NCBI GenBank assembly: GCA_029257385.1
Contig: JARIBS010000073.1
Span: 1-64,000, forward strand
Origin: Thiorhodococcus sp.
GTDB taxonomy: Bacteria; Pseudomonadota; Gammaproteobacteria; Chromatiales; Chromatiaceae
Reading direction: 5' to 3'
Length of the DNA: 64,000 bases
Part shown: positions 1-9,056 of the stretch, piece by piece
Position numbering within the stretch: the first letter of the stretch is position 1
How the letters are laid out: the number at the start of each line of letters is the position of its first letter
Notes under the pieces: model-generated
What the model saw: only the letters and a program-made list of their open reading frames with translations
Database searches by the model: none
Told to the model about the DNA's origin: nothing
Program-made: the position numbers and the translations under genes

Positions 1-750
1 GCTCGCGGGGATAGGCCCTAGCACTTCCCAGCCGCATTGTGTGGGTCGGTGTTTCCCCCGCGCTCGCGGGGATAGGCCCTGCACTGATCGCGATAGAGAG
101 GAGGTATTTCAGTTTCCCCCGCGCTCGCGGGGATAGGCCCAGTGCAGGATCGCCCTTGAAGTACCCACGCGAGTTTCCCCCGCGCTCGCGGGGATAGGCC
201 CCAGATTGCAGTCGGGGCCGAGCCGCCGCGCTCGTGTCCCCCGCGCTCGCGGGGATAGGCTCATCATACCGCTTATATAGCCGCATCCGCCCCTGTTTCC
301 CCCGCGCTCGCGGGGATAGGCCCGGCACTTCACGTACCTGCTCTGACTCGAAAGTGTTTCCCCCGCGCTCGCGGGGATAGGCCCCGAATCGGGCGTGCCA
401 TTTTCATGATGACAAAGTTTCCCCCGCGCTCGCGGGGATAGGCCCGGATCATCGTCGGACTGAGCATCGCCAGGGATGTTTCCCCCGCGCTCGCGGGGAT
501 AGGCCCACGGTCGGCGCGCTGCGATGGACGCTTGCATCGTTTCCCCCGCGCTCGCGGGGATAGGCCCTTTGCTTCGGTGAGGTCTGGATCTTCGGGAACG
601 TTTCCCCCGCGCTCGCGGGGATAGGCCCTCCAAAAAGGTCGCATGATTTCACCCATAGCGGTTTCCCCCGCGCTCGCGGGGATAGGCCCCGTTTCGATGA
701 GCTTAGATCCCTTTTTTAGAGGTTTCCCCCGCGCTCGCGGGGATAGGCCC
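1..750 (+). CRISPR. CRISPR array, type I-E-like repeat, trailer end
   Basis: Twelve full 29-nt repeats start every 61 nt at 51, 112, 173, 234, 295, 356, 417, 478, 539, 600, 661 and 722. A partial repeat at 1-18 is cut by the window edge. Twelve unique 32-nt spacers lie between them. The repeat opens GTTTCCCCC, contains the palindrome CCCCGCGCTCGCGGGG and ends ATAGGCCC, closely resembling the E. coli type I-E repeat in this orientation. Transcription is therefore inferred on the plus strand, with the leader and any cas genes to the left, outside the window. The repeat at 234-262 differs at two positions (GTGT start, GGCTC end). All others, including the last, match the consensus. Reading frames across this array are artefacts. 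Confidence 0.98.
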
Positions 751-772
751 AAAAAACCCGCCGAAGCGGGTT
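751..772 (-). terminator. Rho-independent terminator pointing into the CRISPR array
   Basis: AACCCGC (755-761) and GCGGGTT (766-772) form a perfect 7-bp stem with a CGAA loop. Six A residues (751-756) abut the last CRISPR repeat. Read on the minus strand this is a GC stem followed by a run of six T, a textbook intrinsic terminator. It would stop antisense transcription just before the array. On the plus strand no T tract follows the stem. Confidence 0.65.
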
Positions 773-830
773 GGTGTCGCGTACTAACAATTTGGTTGTG
801 TCACGCCCTGATCGTGCATACAATTAGCCC

Positions 831-1109
831 GTGATCACCTGGGACGACACGAAGCGCCACCGCAACCTTGCCAAGCACGGCCTGGATTTCGTGGGTGCCG
901 AGACGGTTTTCGATGGCCCGGTGATGACAGAGGACGATGCGCGCCTGGCCTATGGCGAGCAACGTATCAACCTGATCGGTCTGCTGCACGGGCGGGTGGT
1001 CAGCATGACCTACACCGAGCGCGGCAACGATCTGCACATCATCAGCCTGCGACAGGCAACTAGCCATGAAGCACGACAATTTGCCCGCTGGGTTTCCAGC
1101 CACCCCTGA
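831..1109 (+). CDS. brnT: BrnT family toxin
   Basis: This 92-aa protein matches the BrnT (DUF497) family of small ribonuclease toxins with a RelE-like fold. The N-terminal WDDTKRHRNLAKHGLDF block (about residues 4-20) and the later YTERGNDLHIISLRQA block (about 61-76) are the two hallmark regions. The length is normal for the family. It starts with GTG at 831. In the family BrnT cleaves RNA and is neutralised by BrnA, which also represses the operon. Its 3' end overlaps the following antitoxin gene by 44 nt in another frame, the usual toxin-first order. It lies 80 nt beyond the CRISPR array. All motif regions appear intact. Confidence 0.88.
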   Translation: MITWDDTKRHRNLAKHGLDFVGAETVFDGPVMTEDDARLAYGEQRINLIGLLHGRVVSMTYTERGNDLHIISLRQATSHEARQFARWVSSHP

Positions 1110-1434
1110 AGAATGGGAGAAGATCATCGCCGAGGCGCCCGAGCATGTGAATGACCCGGAGTGCCCCTATGATCCAAACGATCCTGACGCCGTCGATGCC
1201 TTTTGGGCCGACGCCATCGTGACGCACGGCGGCGGCGTGGCGGCAACACTTGCCGAGCTGCGCGCCACAAGAGAAGCGCGACGGCGCACTCGCGGCCCGC
1301 AGAAGGCGCCCAAAAAGGTGCCGACCACGATCCGCTTCGACGCCGACGTGCTCGCGGGGTTGCGCGCGACCGGCCGGGGCTGGCAGACGCGCGTCAACGA
1401 GGCGATGCGCGAGTGGTTGGCGCATCAGCAGTAG
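1066..1434 (+). CDS. brnA: BrnA family antitoxin
   Basis: The 122-aa product ends in a BrnA-type ribbon-helix-helix module: the strand VPTTIRFDADVLAGLRA (about residues 83-99) is followed by GWQTRVNEAMREWL. This is the DNA-binding and autoregulatory part of BrnA. The N-terminal 50 residues are acidic (PECPYDPNDPDAVDAFW) and probably wrap the toxin, with a basic linker between. It overlaps brnT by 44 nt, so the pair is almost certainly cotranscribed and translationally coupled. The family is known to bind and inhibit BrnT. The family call is secure; the toxin-binding role of the N-terminus is inferred. Confidence 0.85.
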   Translation: MKHDNLPAGFPATPEEWEKIIAEAPEHVNDPECPYDPNDPDAVDAFWADAIVTHGGGVAATLAELRATREARRRTRGPQKAPKKVPTTIRFDADVLAGLRATGRGWQTRVNEAMREWLAHQQ

Positions 1435-1437
1435 CAT

Positions 1438-1671
1438 GAGGACATCAGTCTAGATGCGGCGAAGCCGGGCCAGGTGCGGTTGCGCCACACCGCCATCGGG
1501 GCCAACTATCTGGATGCCTATAATCGTCCGAGATGCGACAGTTCTGGTGCTGTCAAAATAAAGGTCAATCAGACATATCCGCTGGCAGATGCCGTGAAGG
1601 CGCATCAGGATTTGGAAGGCCGCAAAACGATCGGCTCAACCGTGTTATTGCCATCGCGAGGAGGGCACTGA
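1438..1671 (+). pseudogene. Quinone oxidoreductase remnant with large internal deletion
   Basis: The translation joins an N-terminal piece of a zinc-independent NADPH:quinone oxidoreductase (KPGQVRLRHTAIGANYLDAY, from about 1462) directly to its C-terminal piece (KIKVNQTYPLADAVKAHQDL, from about 1555, then KTIGSTVLLP). The family is about 325 residues long, so roughly 240 middle residues, including the nucleotide-binding Rossmann fold, are gone. There is no clear start codon before the N-terminal piece, which follows the brnA stop directly. It ends in TGA at 1669-1671, in the same frame as the UvrA-like gene that follows. It is non-functional as an oxidoreductase. Confidence 0.75.
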
Positions 1672-4197
1672 ACAATCGCCACAAATAAACTCAACGACGT
1701 CCCATGCGATCCTGAACACTGCATTCAGGTACGGGGTGCGCGCGTCCATAATTTAAAGAACATCGACGTCAATCTGCCTCGCAACGCCCTTGTCGTTTTT
1801 ACTGGTATCTCCGGGTCTGGGAAGTCATCGCTTGCGTTCGGAACACTGTTTGCCGAATCGCAACGCCGTTATCTTGATTCCGTGTCGCCCTATGCGCGTC
1901 GGCTGATTGACCAGGTGGGTGAGCCAGACGTCGATGCCATTGAGGGACTGCCGCCAGCGGTCGCACTACAACAACAGCGGGGAGCACCGTCAGCCCGCTC
2001 ATCAGTCGGTAGCGTCACGACGATTTCCAACGGTCTTCGCATGCTGTATTCGCGTACAGGGCAGTACCCTCGCGGCCAGCAAATATTGTATGCAGAATCG
2101 TTCTCGCCCAACACACCCGAAGGTGCCTGTCCCCGATGCTATGGTATCGGGCGCGTGTTCAACGTGACTGAAAAGTTGCTCGTTCCTGATGACACGAAAA
2201 CCATTCGAGATCGCGCTATCGCGGCGTGGCCACCGGCGTGGCAAGGTCAGAATCTGCGCGACATCCTAGTTTCACTCGGGCACGACATCGATAAACCGTG
2301 GAAGAACCTGCCGCAAAAAACCCGAGACTGGATCCTGTTTACCGACGAAACACCCATTGTGCCGGTTTATGCTGGGTTCAGCCCTGATGAAACGCGCGTG
2401 GCAAAGGAGCACAACCTAGCGCCCAGTTACATGGGCACATTTACCAGTGCGCAGCGCTATGTATTGCACTCGTTTGCGACGACACAAAGCCATCGCACCA
2501 AAAAACGCGTGTCTCAGTTCATGGAGATTTCCGAGTGCCCGGTCTGTAACGGTAAAAAGCTGAAACGCGAGTCGCTGTCAGTAAAATTTACAGGGCTGGA
2601 TATTGGTGAGTTGTCGCGGCTCACACTGAGCGAGCTTGCCAAACGATTGCGGGATACGGCCAATGCAAAACCCGTAGCGAGCGATTTGAACCCGGAAAAG
2701 GTGATCGTGGCGCAGCGAATTACCGGCGACATTCTGGCCCGTGTCGAAGCGCTCACAAAGCTTGGCTTGGGCTATCTATCGCTCGAACGCAGTACGCCAA
2801 CCTTGTCTCCCGGCGAACTACAACGCCTTCGGTTGGCCACGCAAATTCGGTCACAACTGTTTGGTGTGGTCTATGTTCTTGACGAGCCGTCGGCTGGGCT
2901 GCACCCGTCTGACACGCTGGCATTGTTGGGGGCGCTGGATGAGCTCAAGCGCGCTGGCAACTCATTGTTCGTTGTCGAGCATGATGACAGCGTTATTCGA
3001 CATGCCGACTGGATTGTGGACATTGGGCCAGATGCCGGGCAACAAGGTGGCGAAGTTGTCTACAACGGCCCGATAGACGGCCTGCGCGAGGTCAAGAAAT
3101 CGCATACCAGGCAATATCTGTTCTCGCCCGAGAGCGTTGTGAATCGCACGCCACGACAACCGACAGGCTGGTTGAGGTTGGAGGGGATTGAGCGAAACAA
3201 TCTCAAGGGGCTGGACATTGAGCTTCCTATCGGCGTTTTGACAACAGTCACTGGCGTGTCGGGTTCGGGCAAATCGAGCCTTGTCAGTCAGGCCCTGGTT
3301 GAACTTGTCGGCGAATCCTTGGGGCAAAAGAAAACCATTGAGTCTCCCGATAGCGAAACCGATTTGTTGGAACGAGAACTGGAGACGTTCACCGCTGGGC
3401 GGATTGTTGATGGCATGGAGCACGTTCGGCGATTGGTGACCGTTGACCAAAAAGCGATTGGTCGTACACCACGATCCAACCTTGCCACGTACACTGGTTT
3501 GTTCGACCACGTTCGCAAGTTGTTCGCGTCGACTCCCAAAGCGAAGGCACGCCGCTACGATGCCGGTCGTTTTTCATTCAATGTGGCGAAAGGACGTTGC
3601 CCGAAGTGCGAAGGGGCCGGTTTTGTCAGCGTGGAGTTGCTTTTTCTTCCCAGCGTTTATACGCCCTGTCCAGCGTGTCAGGGGCAGCGTTACAATGCCA
3701 AAACGCTGGAGATCACCTACCGCGACAAGAATATTGCCGAAGTGCTCGACCTGACCGTCGAATCCGCACACGCGTTCTTTGTAGATGAAACCCCGATTCT
3801 CCGTGCCCTTGAGGCTTTGTTACAGGTCGGCCTCGGCTATCTGCGACTCGGTCAGCCCGCAACCGAGTTGTCGGGCGGCGAAGCGCAACGAATAAAGCTC
3901 GCAACCGAGCTACAACGCGCACAACGAAGTGACACGCTCTATGTGCTGGATGAACCAACCACCGGCCTACATCCGGCAGACGTGACGATGCTGATGGCAC
4001 AGTTGAGTGGGTTGGTCGACGCAGGCAACACCGTCATCATGGTCGCACACAATATGCTGGTTGCCAGAAGCAGCGACTGGATCATCGACATTGGCCCTGG
4101 CGCTGGTGATGAAGGCGGACTCATCGTCGCCCAAGGTCCACCTGCGAGTGTGGCAAGGTCGAAGACCAGCCTAACCGCTCCCTTCTTGTTCCCGTAG
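1672..4197 (+). CDS. Class II UvrA-like ABC ATPase (UvrA2), start codon apparently lost
   Basis: Two tandem UvrA-type ABC modules are visible. The first has Walker [10 protein letters not shown] (1804-1830), zinc cysteines around CPRCYGIGR and CPVCNGKK, signature [12 protein letters not shown] and Walker [13 protein letters not shown]. The second has [18 protein letters not shown] with [16 protein letters not shown] and [12 protein letters not shown]. At about 841 aa it is shorter than UvrA proper, as expected for the UvrA2 class implicated in DNA damage tolerance. Homology begins near 1700, but no ATG, GTG or TTG is in frame between the TGA at 1669 and GTG at 1882. Starting at 1882 would remove the first Walker A. 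Either a rare start is used (ATC at 1675, ATT at 1726) or the start was lost by mutation. Confidence 0.8.
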   Translation, partial: TIATNKLNDVPCDPEHCIQVRGARVHNLKNIDVNLPRNALVVFTGISGSGKSSLAFGTLFAESQRRYLDSVSPYARRLIDQVGEPDVDAIEGLPPAVALQQQRGAPSARSSVGSVTTISNGLRMLYSRTGQYPRGQQILYAESFSPNTPEGACPRCYGIGRVFNVTEKLLVPDDTKTIRDRAIAAWPPAWQGQNLRDILVSLGHDIDKPWKNLPQKTRDWILFTDETPIVPVYAGFSPDETRVAKEHNLAPSYMGTFTSAQRYVLHSFATTQSHRTKKRVSQFMEISECPVCNGKKLKRESLSVKFTGLDIGELSRLTLSELAKRLRDTANAKPVASDLNPEKVIVAQRITGDILARVEALTKLGLGYLSLERSTPTLSPGELQRLRLATQIRSQLFGVVYVLDEPSAGLHPSDTLALLGALDELKRAGNSLFVVEHDDSVIRHADWIVDIGPDAGQQGGEVVYNGPIDGLREVKKSHTRQYLFSPESVVNRTPRQPTGWLRLEGIERNNLKGLDIELPIGVLTTVTGVSGSGKSSLVSQALVELVGESLGQKKTIESPDSETDLLERELETFTAGRIVDGMEHVRRLVTVDQKAIGRTPRSNLATYTGLFDHVRKLFASTPKAKARRYDAGRFSFNVAKGRCPKCEGAGFVSVELLFLPSVYTPCPACQGQRYNAKTLEITYRDKNIAEVLDLTVESAHAFFVDETPILRALEALLQVGLGYLRLGQPATELSGGEAQRIKLATELQRAQRSDTLYVLDEPTTGLHPADVTMLMAQLSGLVDAGNTVIMVAHNMLVARSSDWIIDIGPGAGDEGGLIVAQGPPASVARSKTSLTAPFLFP

Positions 4198-4293
4198 CGC
4201 AAGTCGCCAAGACATCGCCTGACTCTAGAAATACCCAAAAGAATCGAAACGATTGGCGATTTTCGCGGCTTAAGCGGTATTGTTTCCGAGCAC

Positions 4294-4320
4294 AAAAAAA
4301 CGGGACCAATGGTCCCGTTT
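4294..4320 (-). terminator. Rho-independent terminator after actP
   Basis: A perfect 10-bp stem, AAACGGGACC (4298-4307) and GGTCCCGTTT (4311-4320), has a 3-nt loop. On the minus strand it continues into seven T residues (A run 4294-4300), so it terminates the yjcH-actP transcript. On the plus strand it is followed by the weaker TTTCTCTT and could also stop uvrA2 transcription. Confidence 0.85.
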
Positions 4321-4399
4321 CTCTTACCTCAGATTCAATACTTCCGAAATCCGAGACATCCTTGTCTCATACTCGGTTGAATCCTGATGCTACCGCACG

Positions 4400-6127
4400 T
4401 TAGTGCGATGCGGCGCCGTCGGCTCCGATGCCGGTCTCGCAGCGCACTCTCTGTGCCTCGAATGCACCACGGTCGAGCTTGGCGCGATCAGAGTTATCAA
4501 GCAGCGAGACGATCCAGATGGTGGCAAAGGCCAGCGGTATCGAGATGATCGCCGGGTTGTTGAGCGTGATCAGCCCAATGGCCACTTCCTGGCCATCGAC
4601 GATCGCCGTATTGCCCAGTACATCACCCCACACGGCCTTGGACACGATCGTCAGCCCGACCGCCGAGATGAGTCCGACGAAGCCGCCGAACAGTGCGCCG
4701 CGCGTGGTCATCTTGCCCCAGAAGATGGAGGCGACCAGCACCGGGAAGTTGGCGCTCGCAGCGATGGCGAAGGCCAGTCCCACCATGAAGGCGACGTTCT
4801 GGCTCTCGAAAACGATACCCAGACCGATGGCCAACAGCCCCAGGCTTAAGGTTGCGACCCTGGAGACGCGGATCTCGGTGCGCTCGTTGCTGCGACCGCG
4901 TGCAATGACATTCGCGTAGAGGTCATGCGAGATGGCCGATGCGCCAGCTAGGGTCAGACCCGCAACCACCGCCAGAATGGTAGCGAAGGCGACCGCTGAG
5001 ATGAAGCCCAAGAACAGATTGCCGCCCACCGCCTCGGCGAGACGGATAGCCACCATGTTGGTGCCGCCATCAAGACCTGAGATGAGTTGGCCCTTGAGGA
5101 TGGTGCCATCGGCGGCGAGCGCTTCCGGCTTGTAGAACTCGGGATGCTGGAGCAGCAGCACGATTGACGAGAAGCCGATGATGAAAGTGAGGATATAGAA
5201 GTAACCGATGAAACCGGTCGCGTAGAAGACCGACTTACGCGCCTCTTTGGCATCCGGGACGGTGAAGAAGCGCATCAGGATATGCGGCAGACCAGCCGTG
5301 CCGAACATCAGCGCCAGACCGAGCGAGATGGCGTTGATCGGATCGGTGACCAGGGAGCCGGGCGACATGATCTCGGCAGCCTTGGGGTGAACCTCAACGG
5401 CTTGGCGGAACATCTCCTCGGGCGAATAGCCGAAGGTCGACAGCGCCACGACAGCCATGAAGGTCGCGCCCGAGAGCAGCAAAATCGCCTTGATGATCTG
5501 CACCCAGGTCGTTGCGGTCATGCCGCCGAAGATGACATAGACCATCATGAGCACACCGACCGAGACGACCGCCATCCAGTAGTCCAGGCCGAAGAGCAGC
5601 TCGATCAGCTTACCGGCGCCGACCATTTGCGCGATCAGATAGAAGGCGACGACGACCAGCGAGGAGGTGGCCGCCATGATGCGGATCTCGGTCTGACCGA
5701 AGCGATAGGCGCTGACATCGGTGAAGGTGAACTTGCCGAGATTGCGGATCTGCTCGGCGATCAGGAACATGATCACCGGCCAGCCGACCAGGAAGCCGAT
5801 GGCGTAGATCAAGCCGTCGTAGCCGGAGGCGAACACCAGCCCGGAGATACCCAAAAACGAGGCCGCCGACATGTAGTCACCGGCGATCGCTAAGCCGTTT
5901 TGAAATCCGGTGATGCCGCCGCCAGCGGTGTAGAAGTCCCTAGCCGAGCGGGTGCGCTTGGAGGCCCAGTAGGTAATGCCCAGGGTTCCTGCGACAAAGA
6001 TCAGGAACATGTAGATGGCGGTGTAGTTCACCGGCTGCTCGGCGGCACCGCTCAGCGACGGCGCGGCGACCAAAATGAAGGGGGCGAGCAGGGCCAGGAG
6101 CACGCCCCAGGTAGCGTAACGTCTCAT
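4400..6127 (-). CDS. actP: Cation/acetate symporter ActP
   Basis: This 575-aa sodium:solute symporter family protein has the ActP signature. A cleavable-looking N-terminus is followed by about 13 membrane segments, the [20 protein letters not shown] region (about residue 65) and the [14 protein letters not shown] loop. ActP takes up acetate and short carboxylates with a cation across the inner membrane. Its start overlaps the end of the upstream yjcH-like gene by 4 nt, the conserved yjcH-actP arrangement. The acetyl-CoA synthetase gene acs, which precedes this pair in E. coli, is absent here. A strong terminator follows. The length is normal and no lesion is seen. Confidence 0.93.
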   Translation of the reverse strand: MRRYATWGVLLALLAPFILVAAPSLSGAAEQPVNYTAIYMFLIFVAGTLGITYWASKRTRSARDFYTAGGGITGFQNGLAIAGDYMSAASFLGISGLVFASGYDGLIYAIGFLVGWPVIMFLIAEQIRNLGKFTFTDVSAYRFGQTEIRIMAATSSLVVVAFYLIAQMVGAGKLIELLFGLDYWMAVVSVGVLMMVYVIFGGMTATTWVQIIKAILLLSGATFMAVVALSTFGYSPEEMFRQAVEVHPKAAEIMSPGSLVTDPINAISLGLALMFGTAGLPHILMRFFTVPDAKEARKSVFYATGFIGYFYILTFIIGFSSIVLLLQHPEFYKPEALAADGTILKGQLISGLDGGTNMVAIRLAEAVGGNLFLGFISAVAFATILAVVAGLTLAGASAISHDLYANVIARGRSNERTEIRVSRVATLSLGLLAIGLGIVFESQNVAFMVGLAFAIAASANFPVLVASIFWGKMTTRGALFGGFVGLISAVGLTIVSKAVWGDVLGNTAIVDGQEVAIGLITLNNPAIISIPLAFATIWIVSLLDNSDRAKLDRGAFEAQRVRCETGIGADGAASH

Positions 6128-6432
6128 TGCATGTCCTCGCGCACGGCTTTGGTCAAGGCATCGAACTTACCGTTGGCCTTGGCCACGTAGATCCCGGTCA
6201 GCAGAAAGGCGCTGAGAATGATCGTAACGCCGACGGGTATGCCAACGGTCATCGCTGCGCCCTCGGAGATGGGGGTGCCCAACCACTCGGGAAAGAAGGC
6301 GATGGTCAGGATAAAGCCGTAATAAATAATGAGCATAAGCGCCGTCAAGATCCAGGCGAATCGCTTGCGTGAACGCACAAGCTCCTGGTAATGCGGATTC
6401 GCCTTAATGGCATCAACCGAGTCTTGTTGCAT
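6124..6432 (-). CDS. yjcH: DUF485 inner-membrane protein, YjcH-like
   Basis: The 102-aa protein has the DUF485 pattern: an N-terminal [18 protein letters not shown] stretch, two hydrophobic helices (about residues 30-50 and 62-82) and a short charged tail ending [15 protein letters not shown]485 proteins are encoded with actP in many proteobacteria and are thought to accompany the symporter, though their exact role is not settled. The gene overlaps actP by 4 nt, so translational coupling is likely. It heads the transcription unit, and 525 nt of noncoding DNA lie upstream. Confidence 0.9.
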   Translation of the reverse strand: MQQDSVDAIKANPHYQELVRSRKRFAWILTALMLIIYYGFILTIAFFPEWLGTPISEGAAMTVGIPVGVTIILSAFLLTGIYVAKANGKFDALTKAVREDMQ

Positions 6433-6957
6433 AAGAATTCCTTACGATGAGTTGGGATGGTTCGGTGAGATCAAACGGCGTGGACGAGCCTCCAGTTGCT
6501 GGCCGTGGCAGGAATAATTTCAGCTTCGCTTTTGCTAGTGCGCACATGGCCGCTGCTGCGTCTCTGAGACGAGTGCGGTGTCCCCCTTGTTGTTGATTGT
6601 GTGCGCAGGATTTTGAAGCCGACGAAGTGTGTTAGCACGGAAAGGGTGCGTCAACGCCACGCCGATTGATTATATCAATATTAATTATATTAAATAAATC
6701 TCTCTTTTCGTGCACACATGCCAGCGCGCGCGGCATGGTGCTCAAGCGCAGTCGCCAATGAAAGTGGACTGATCGAGCGCCAAGAGCTTTGGATGGTGCG
6801 CCGGAGCGAACTCGATCTATAAACCTACTAAACCATCGATTGCGACGCACAGGGCGCTCACCCTAAGCGTCTATCCTTGATAAATCCAGTGTGCCATTAT
6901 CAGATCATTTTAATGCATGCTCGCCCTCTGGCGAATGCGTGATGATACGGATTGTAG
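6433..6957. promoter_or_regulatory. Divergent intergenic region with AT-rich tract and inverted repeat
   Basis: This 525-nt region separates yjcH-actP (minus) from rimI (plus), and no convincing gene is seen in it. It contains an AT-rich island at about 6665-6710 in otherwise GC-rich DNA. The island starts with the inverted repeat ATTGAT (6665-6670), TAT, ATCAAT (6674-6679). This resembles an FNR/CRP-family operator, but the spacer is 3 nt rather than the 4 nt of a consensus FNR box. The island is a plausible promoter or regulator-binding area for the acetate uptake genes; that is inference. Confidence 0.4.
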
Positions 6958-7416
6958 ATGCTTGAGCCGATGCTGTTTAGACCGATGCGCGACGATGACG
7001 TGGCCGCCGTCTATGCCACGGAGTGCGCCGCCTGTGCCTTCCCCTGGACGGATGGCATCTTCCGCGATTGTCTGCGCGTGAATTACGCCTGCTGGGTCGG
7101 CGTACGCGCCCGCGAGATCGTCGCCCACGGCATCATGTCGGTGGCCGTCGGCGAGTGTCACATCTTCAACCTCTGCGTTCACCCCGAGCATCAACGTCAA
7201 GGACTTGGCCGGTGCATGCTCAGACATTTGCTGGCGCAGGCGCTCGGGCATCGGGCCGAAACGGCCTTTCTGGAGGTTCGTGCGACCAACACCGCCGCGC
7301 GGGCGCTCTACGCGGCCGAGGGGTTTTGCGAGATCGGCGTACGCCGCAATTACTATCCCGCCCGCAAGGGGCGCGAGGATGCCATCGTTCTGGGATGCGA
7401 ACTCACCGGAGCATAA
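6958..7416 (+). CDS. rimI: Ribosomal protein alanine N-acetyltransferase RimI
   Basis: This 152-aa GNAT-fold acetyltransferase contains the acetyl-CoA binding loop HQRQGLGRCMLRHLL (about residues 80-94, the R-Q-G-L-G-R pyrophosphate motif). It also has the RimI-typical FLEVRATNTAARALYAAEGF block (about 103-122) and ends with the NYYPARKGREDAIVL element characteristic of RimI. RimI acetylates the N-terminal alanine of ribosomal protein S18. It stands alone on the plus strand and converges on the metallophosphoesterase gene, with 28 nt between the stops. The family is clear; RimI rather than another GNAT rests on the C-terminal motif. Confidence 0.88.
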   Translation: MLEPMLFRPMRDDDVAAVYATECAACAFPWTDGIFRDCLRVNYACWVGVRAREIVAHGIMSVAVGECHIFNLCVHPEHQRQGLGRCMLRHLLAQALGHRAETAFLEVRATNTAARALYAAEGFCEIGVRRNYYPARKGREDAIVLGCELTGA

Positions 7417-7444
7417 ACCGCGCTGCTTTAGCGTGGCGCCAGGC

Positions 7445-8914
7445 TCACGGCTCAAAGCGTCCGCTGCGCGCATAACGGTTGTAGACCTCCAGCAGCGGTT
7501 CGGTGGGATAGATCAGCGGGATCATCTGCTTATCGGCACGGGTGATGACACCGATCCAATTCGCATTGGCGCCAAAGAGCACATGATGATTGGCGATACC
7601 GGAAACATCCATCCAGTAGGTCTCACTCTGCGAGAGTGGTGTATGCCCGACGATGACCGCTACATCGCGCTTGACGCCAAGACATTTGCGCAGCCGCGCG
7701 AGATCGCCTGAGCCGTAGCCACTGGCCATGTTCGCACGGCGTAGCCGCACATGGGTCAGTTGGTGCGCCAGCTCTGGATGCGCCCCGATATCGATGAGCG
7801 CCTCGCGCGAGAACTTGGTGGTCGGTGGTCCGGCGTGGCAGGCGATATAACCGGCGGATACGGCAACGTAGGGCAGGTGGTCGTAGAAACGTTGCATGGC
7901 CTGCTGGTATGTGCTCCCCCGCTGCTCGTGTAGCGTCTGCTCCCAGAGCAGTCCCTGGGGAACGCCAGCCTTGCTGATGTCTTCGGAAAAGCTGTCGTGA
8001 TTGCCGCGCAGATAAAAGACACGCTCTGGAAAGCGCAGCTTGAGACGGAAGATGAGGTCCATCATCAGCATCGACGTCTCCATCTGATCCTCCTCGCCAG
8101 GGGCATCCGGCTGGACGGCGTCGCCGAGCAGAATCAGCATCCCGCTGCCGTCGAGCAGCGTCTCCAGAAAGCCGTTCTGGGTCAGGATGACCAGGAGGCT
8201 GTCGATGCACGCGTGCAGATCGCCGACGAAGATGGGTCGCGGGCGCTCGGGCAGCGACAACAGGCCGCTGGGACGTCCGGACGGATTGGGTACGCGGTAA
8301 GGCTCGCGCTCCATGAGCGCGATGACCTGCTCGATCAGCGCCAGAGACTGCGCGGACGATGCTGGCTCGATCGGCCCGCCGAGCACCTCGTGGAGCAACG
8401 CGATCTTCTTGCGGCGCCACGTGGCCATGCGCTCGACTAAGCTTTCGGCCGTGACGGGCGACACGCAGGTATTGGCATGTGCTGACTTGTTCTTCAGCGC
8501 CAGCCCCTTGCGCGAGAGCTTCAGGCGCACGTGCTGGTCGTCGACCACCTTGGGGTAGCGCAACAGCAGACGCTGCAGCTTATCGCCTCGGCCAAGGGTG
8601 AGAGTTTCGTCCTGGGTCAGACGCAGAAAACCACTGATTTTGGAGAAATAACTGGCAGGATCGAACAACAGATAGTCGCCGTCATGGCGCAGTTGACCGT
8701 CGCGCTCAAAGTGCAGCTCTGGATACAAGTGCAGGCGGTAGCCCTGCTCGCCGCCGAGCATGATCTGTAGCGGCAGCGTCGGCTGCGGAACCCGCACCTT
8801 TTCGGTGCTGAGGCGCAACGTGTCGCGCAGATCGACGTCCTCGCAGTTTTCCAACTCTTGCACGACATCGCGAAAACGCTCAAGAAAGCCCTTGGGGGAG
8901 TGCTGTTGCGTCAT
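7445..8914 (-). CDS. Calcineurin-like metallophosphoesterase with large N-terminal domain
   Basis: In this 489-aa protein the C-terminal half (about residues 225-470) carries metallophosphoesterase motifs: FVGDLHACIDSLL, LILLGDAVQP, YLRGNHDSF, CHAGPP and VIVGHTPL. The second motif is GDAVQ rather than the usual GDxVDRG, so one common residue is replaced. The first about 220 residues are not recognised. They contain a basic stretch (MATWRRKKIALLHEVLGG) leading into the catalytic domain. The gene is on the same strand as, and 142 nt downstream of, the V-ATPase genes, in the place where subunits A and B might be expected. The substrate is unknown; protein phosphatase or nucleotide hydrolase are both possible. 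Confidence 0.8.
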   Translation of the reverse strand: MTQQHSPKGFLERFRDVVQELENCEDVDLRDTLRLSTEKVRVPQPTLPLQIMLGGEQGYRLHLYPELHFERDGQLRHDGDYLLFDPASYFSKISGFLRLTQDETLTLGRGDKLQRLLLRYPKVVDDQHVRLKLSRKGLALKNKSAHANTCVSPVTAESLVERMATWRRKKIALLHEVLGGPIEPASSAQSLALIEQVIALMEREPYRVPNPSGRPSGLLSLPERPRPIFVGDLHACIDSLLVILTQNGFLETLLDGSGMLILLGDAVQPDAPGEEDQMETSMLMMDLIFRLKLRFPERVFYLRGNHDSFSEDISKAGVPQGLLWEQTLHEQRGSTYQQAMQRFYDHLPYVAVSAGYIACHAGPPTTKFSREALIDIGAHPELAHQLTHVRLRRANMASGYGSGDLARLRKCLGVKRDVAVIVGHTPLSQSETYWMDVSGIANHHVLFGANANWIGVITRADKQMIPLIYPTEPLLEVYNRYARSGRFEP

Positions 8915-9056
8915 GGTCGTTGATCCTGGCCCTCTGTATCGCCGCCGCCCTTGGAAACGCCGCTTTGTGCCTGGCCCTAGTGCTTAGGTGAAGGTCGTCT
9001 TAAACAGATACAACAATAGGCTATTGGCCACCGCCGCGACGGATGGCGTGATTTGC

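Noticed and set aside
109-752. Open frames through the repeats at the left end (SPRARGK and AGETxx repeats on minus strand)
   Set aside because: They are translations of the CRISPR repeats and spacers, with exact 61-nt periodicity. They are not proteins.
6665-6679. FNR box in the actP-rimI region
   Set aside because: The half sites TTGAT and ATCAA are present but the spacer is 3 nt instead of 4, so a true FNR site is doubtful.
6632-6850. 72-codon minus-strand frame in the yjcH-rimI gap
   Set aside because: No homology, no ribosome binding site, and it spans the AT-rich island. Likely chance.
6880-6905. Sigma-54 promoter on the minus strand (TGGCAC start)
   Set aside because: The TTGC element at the required distance is missing.
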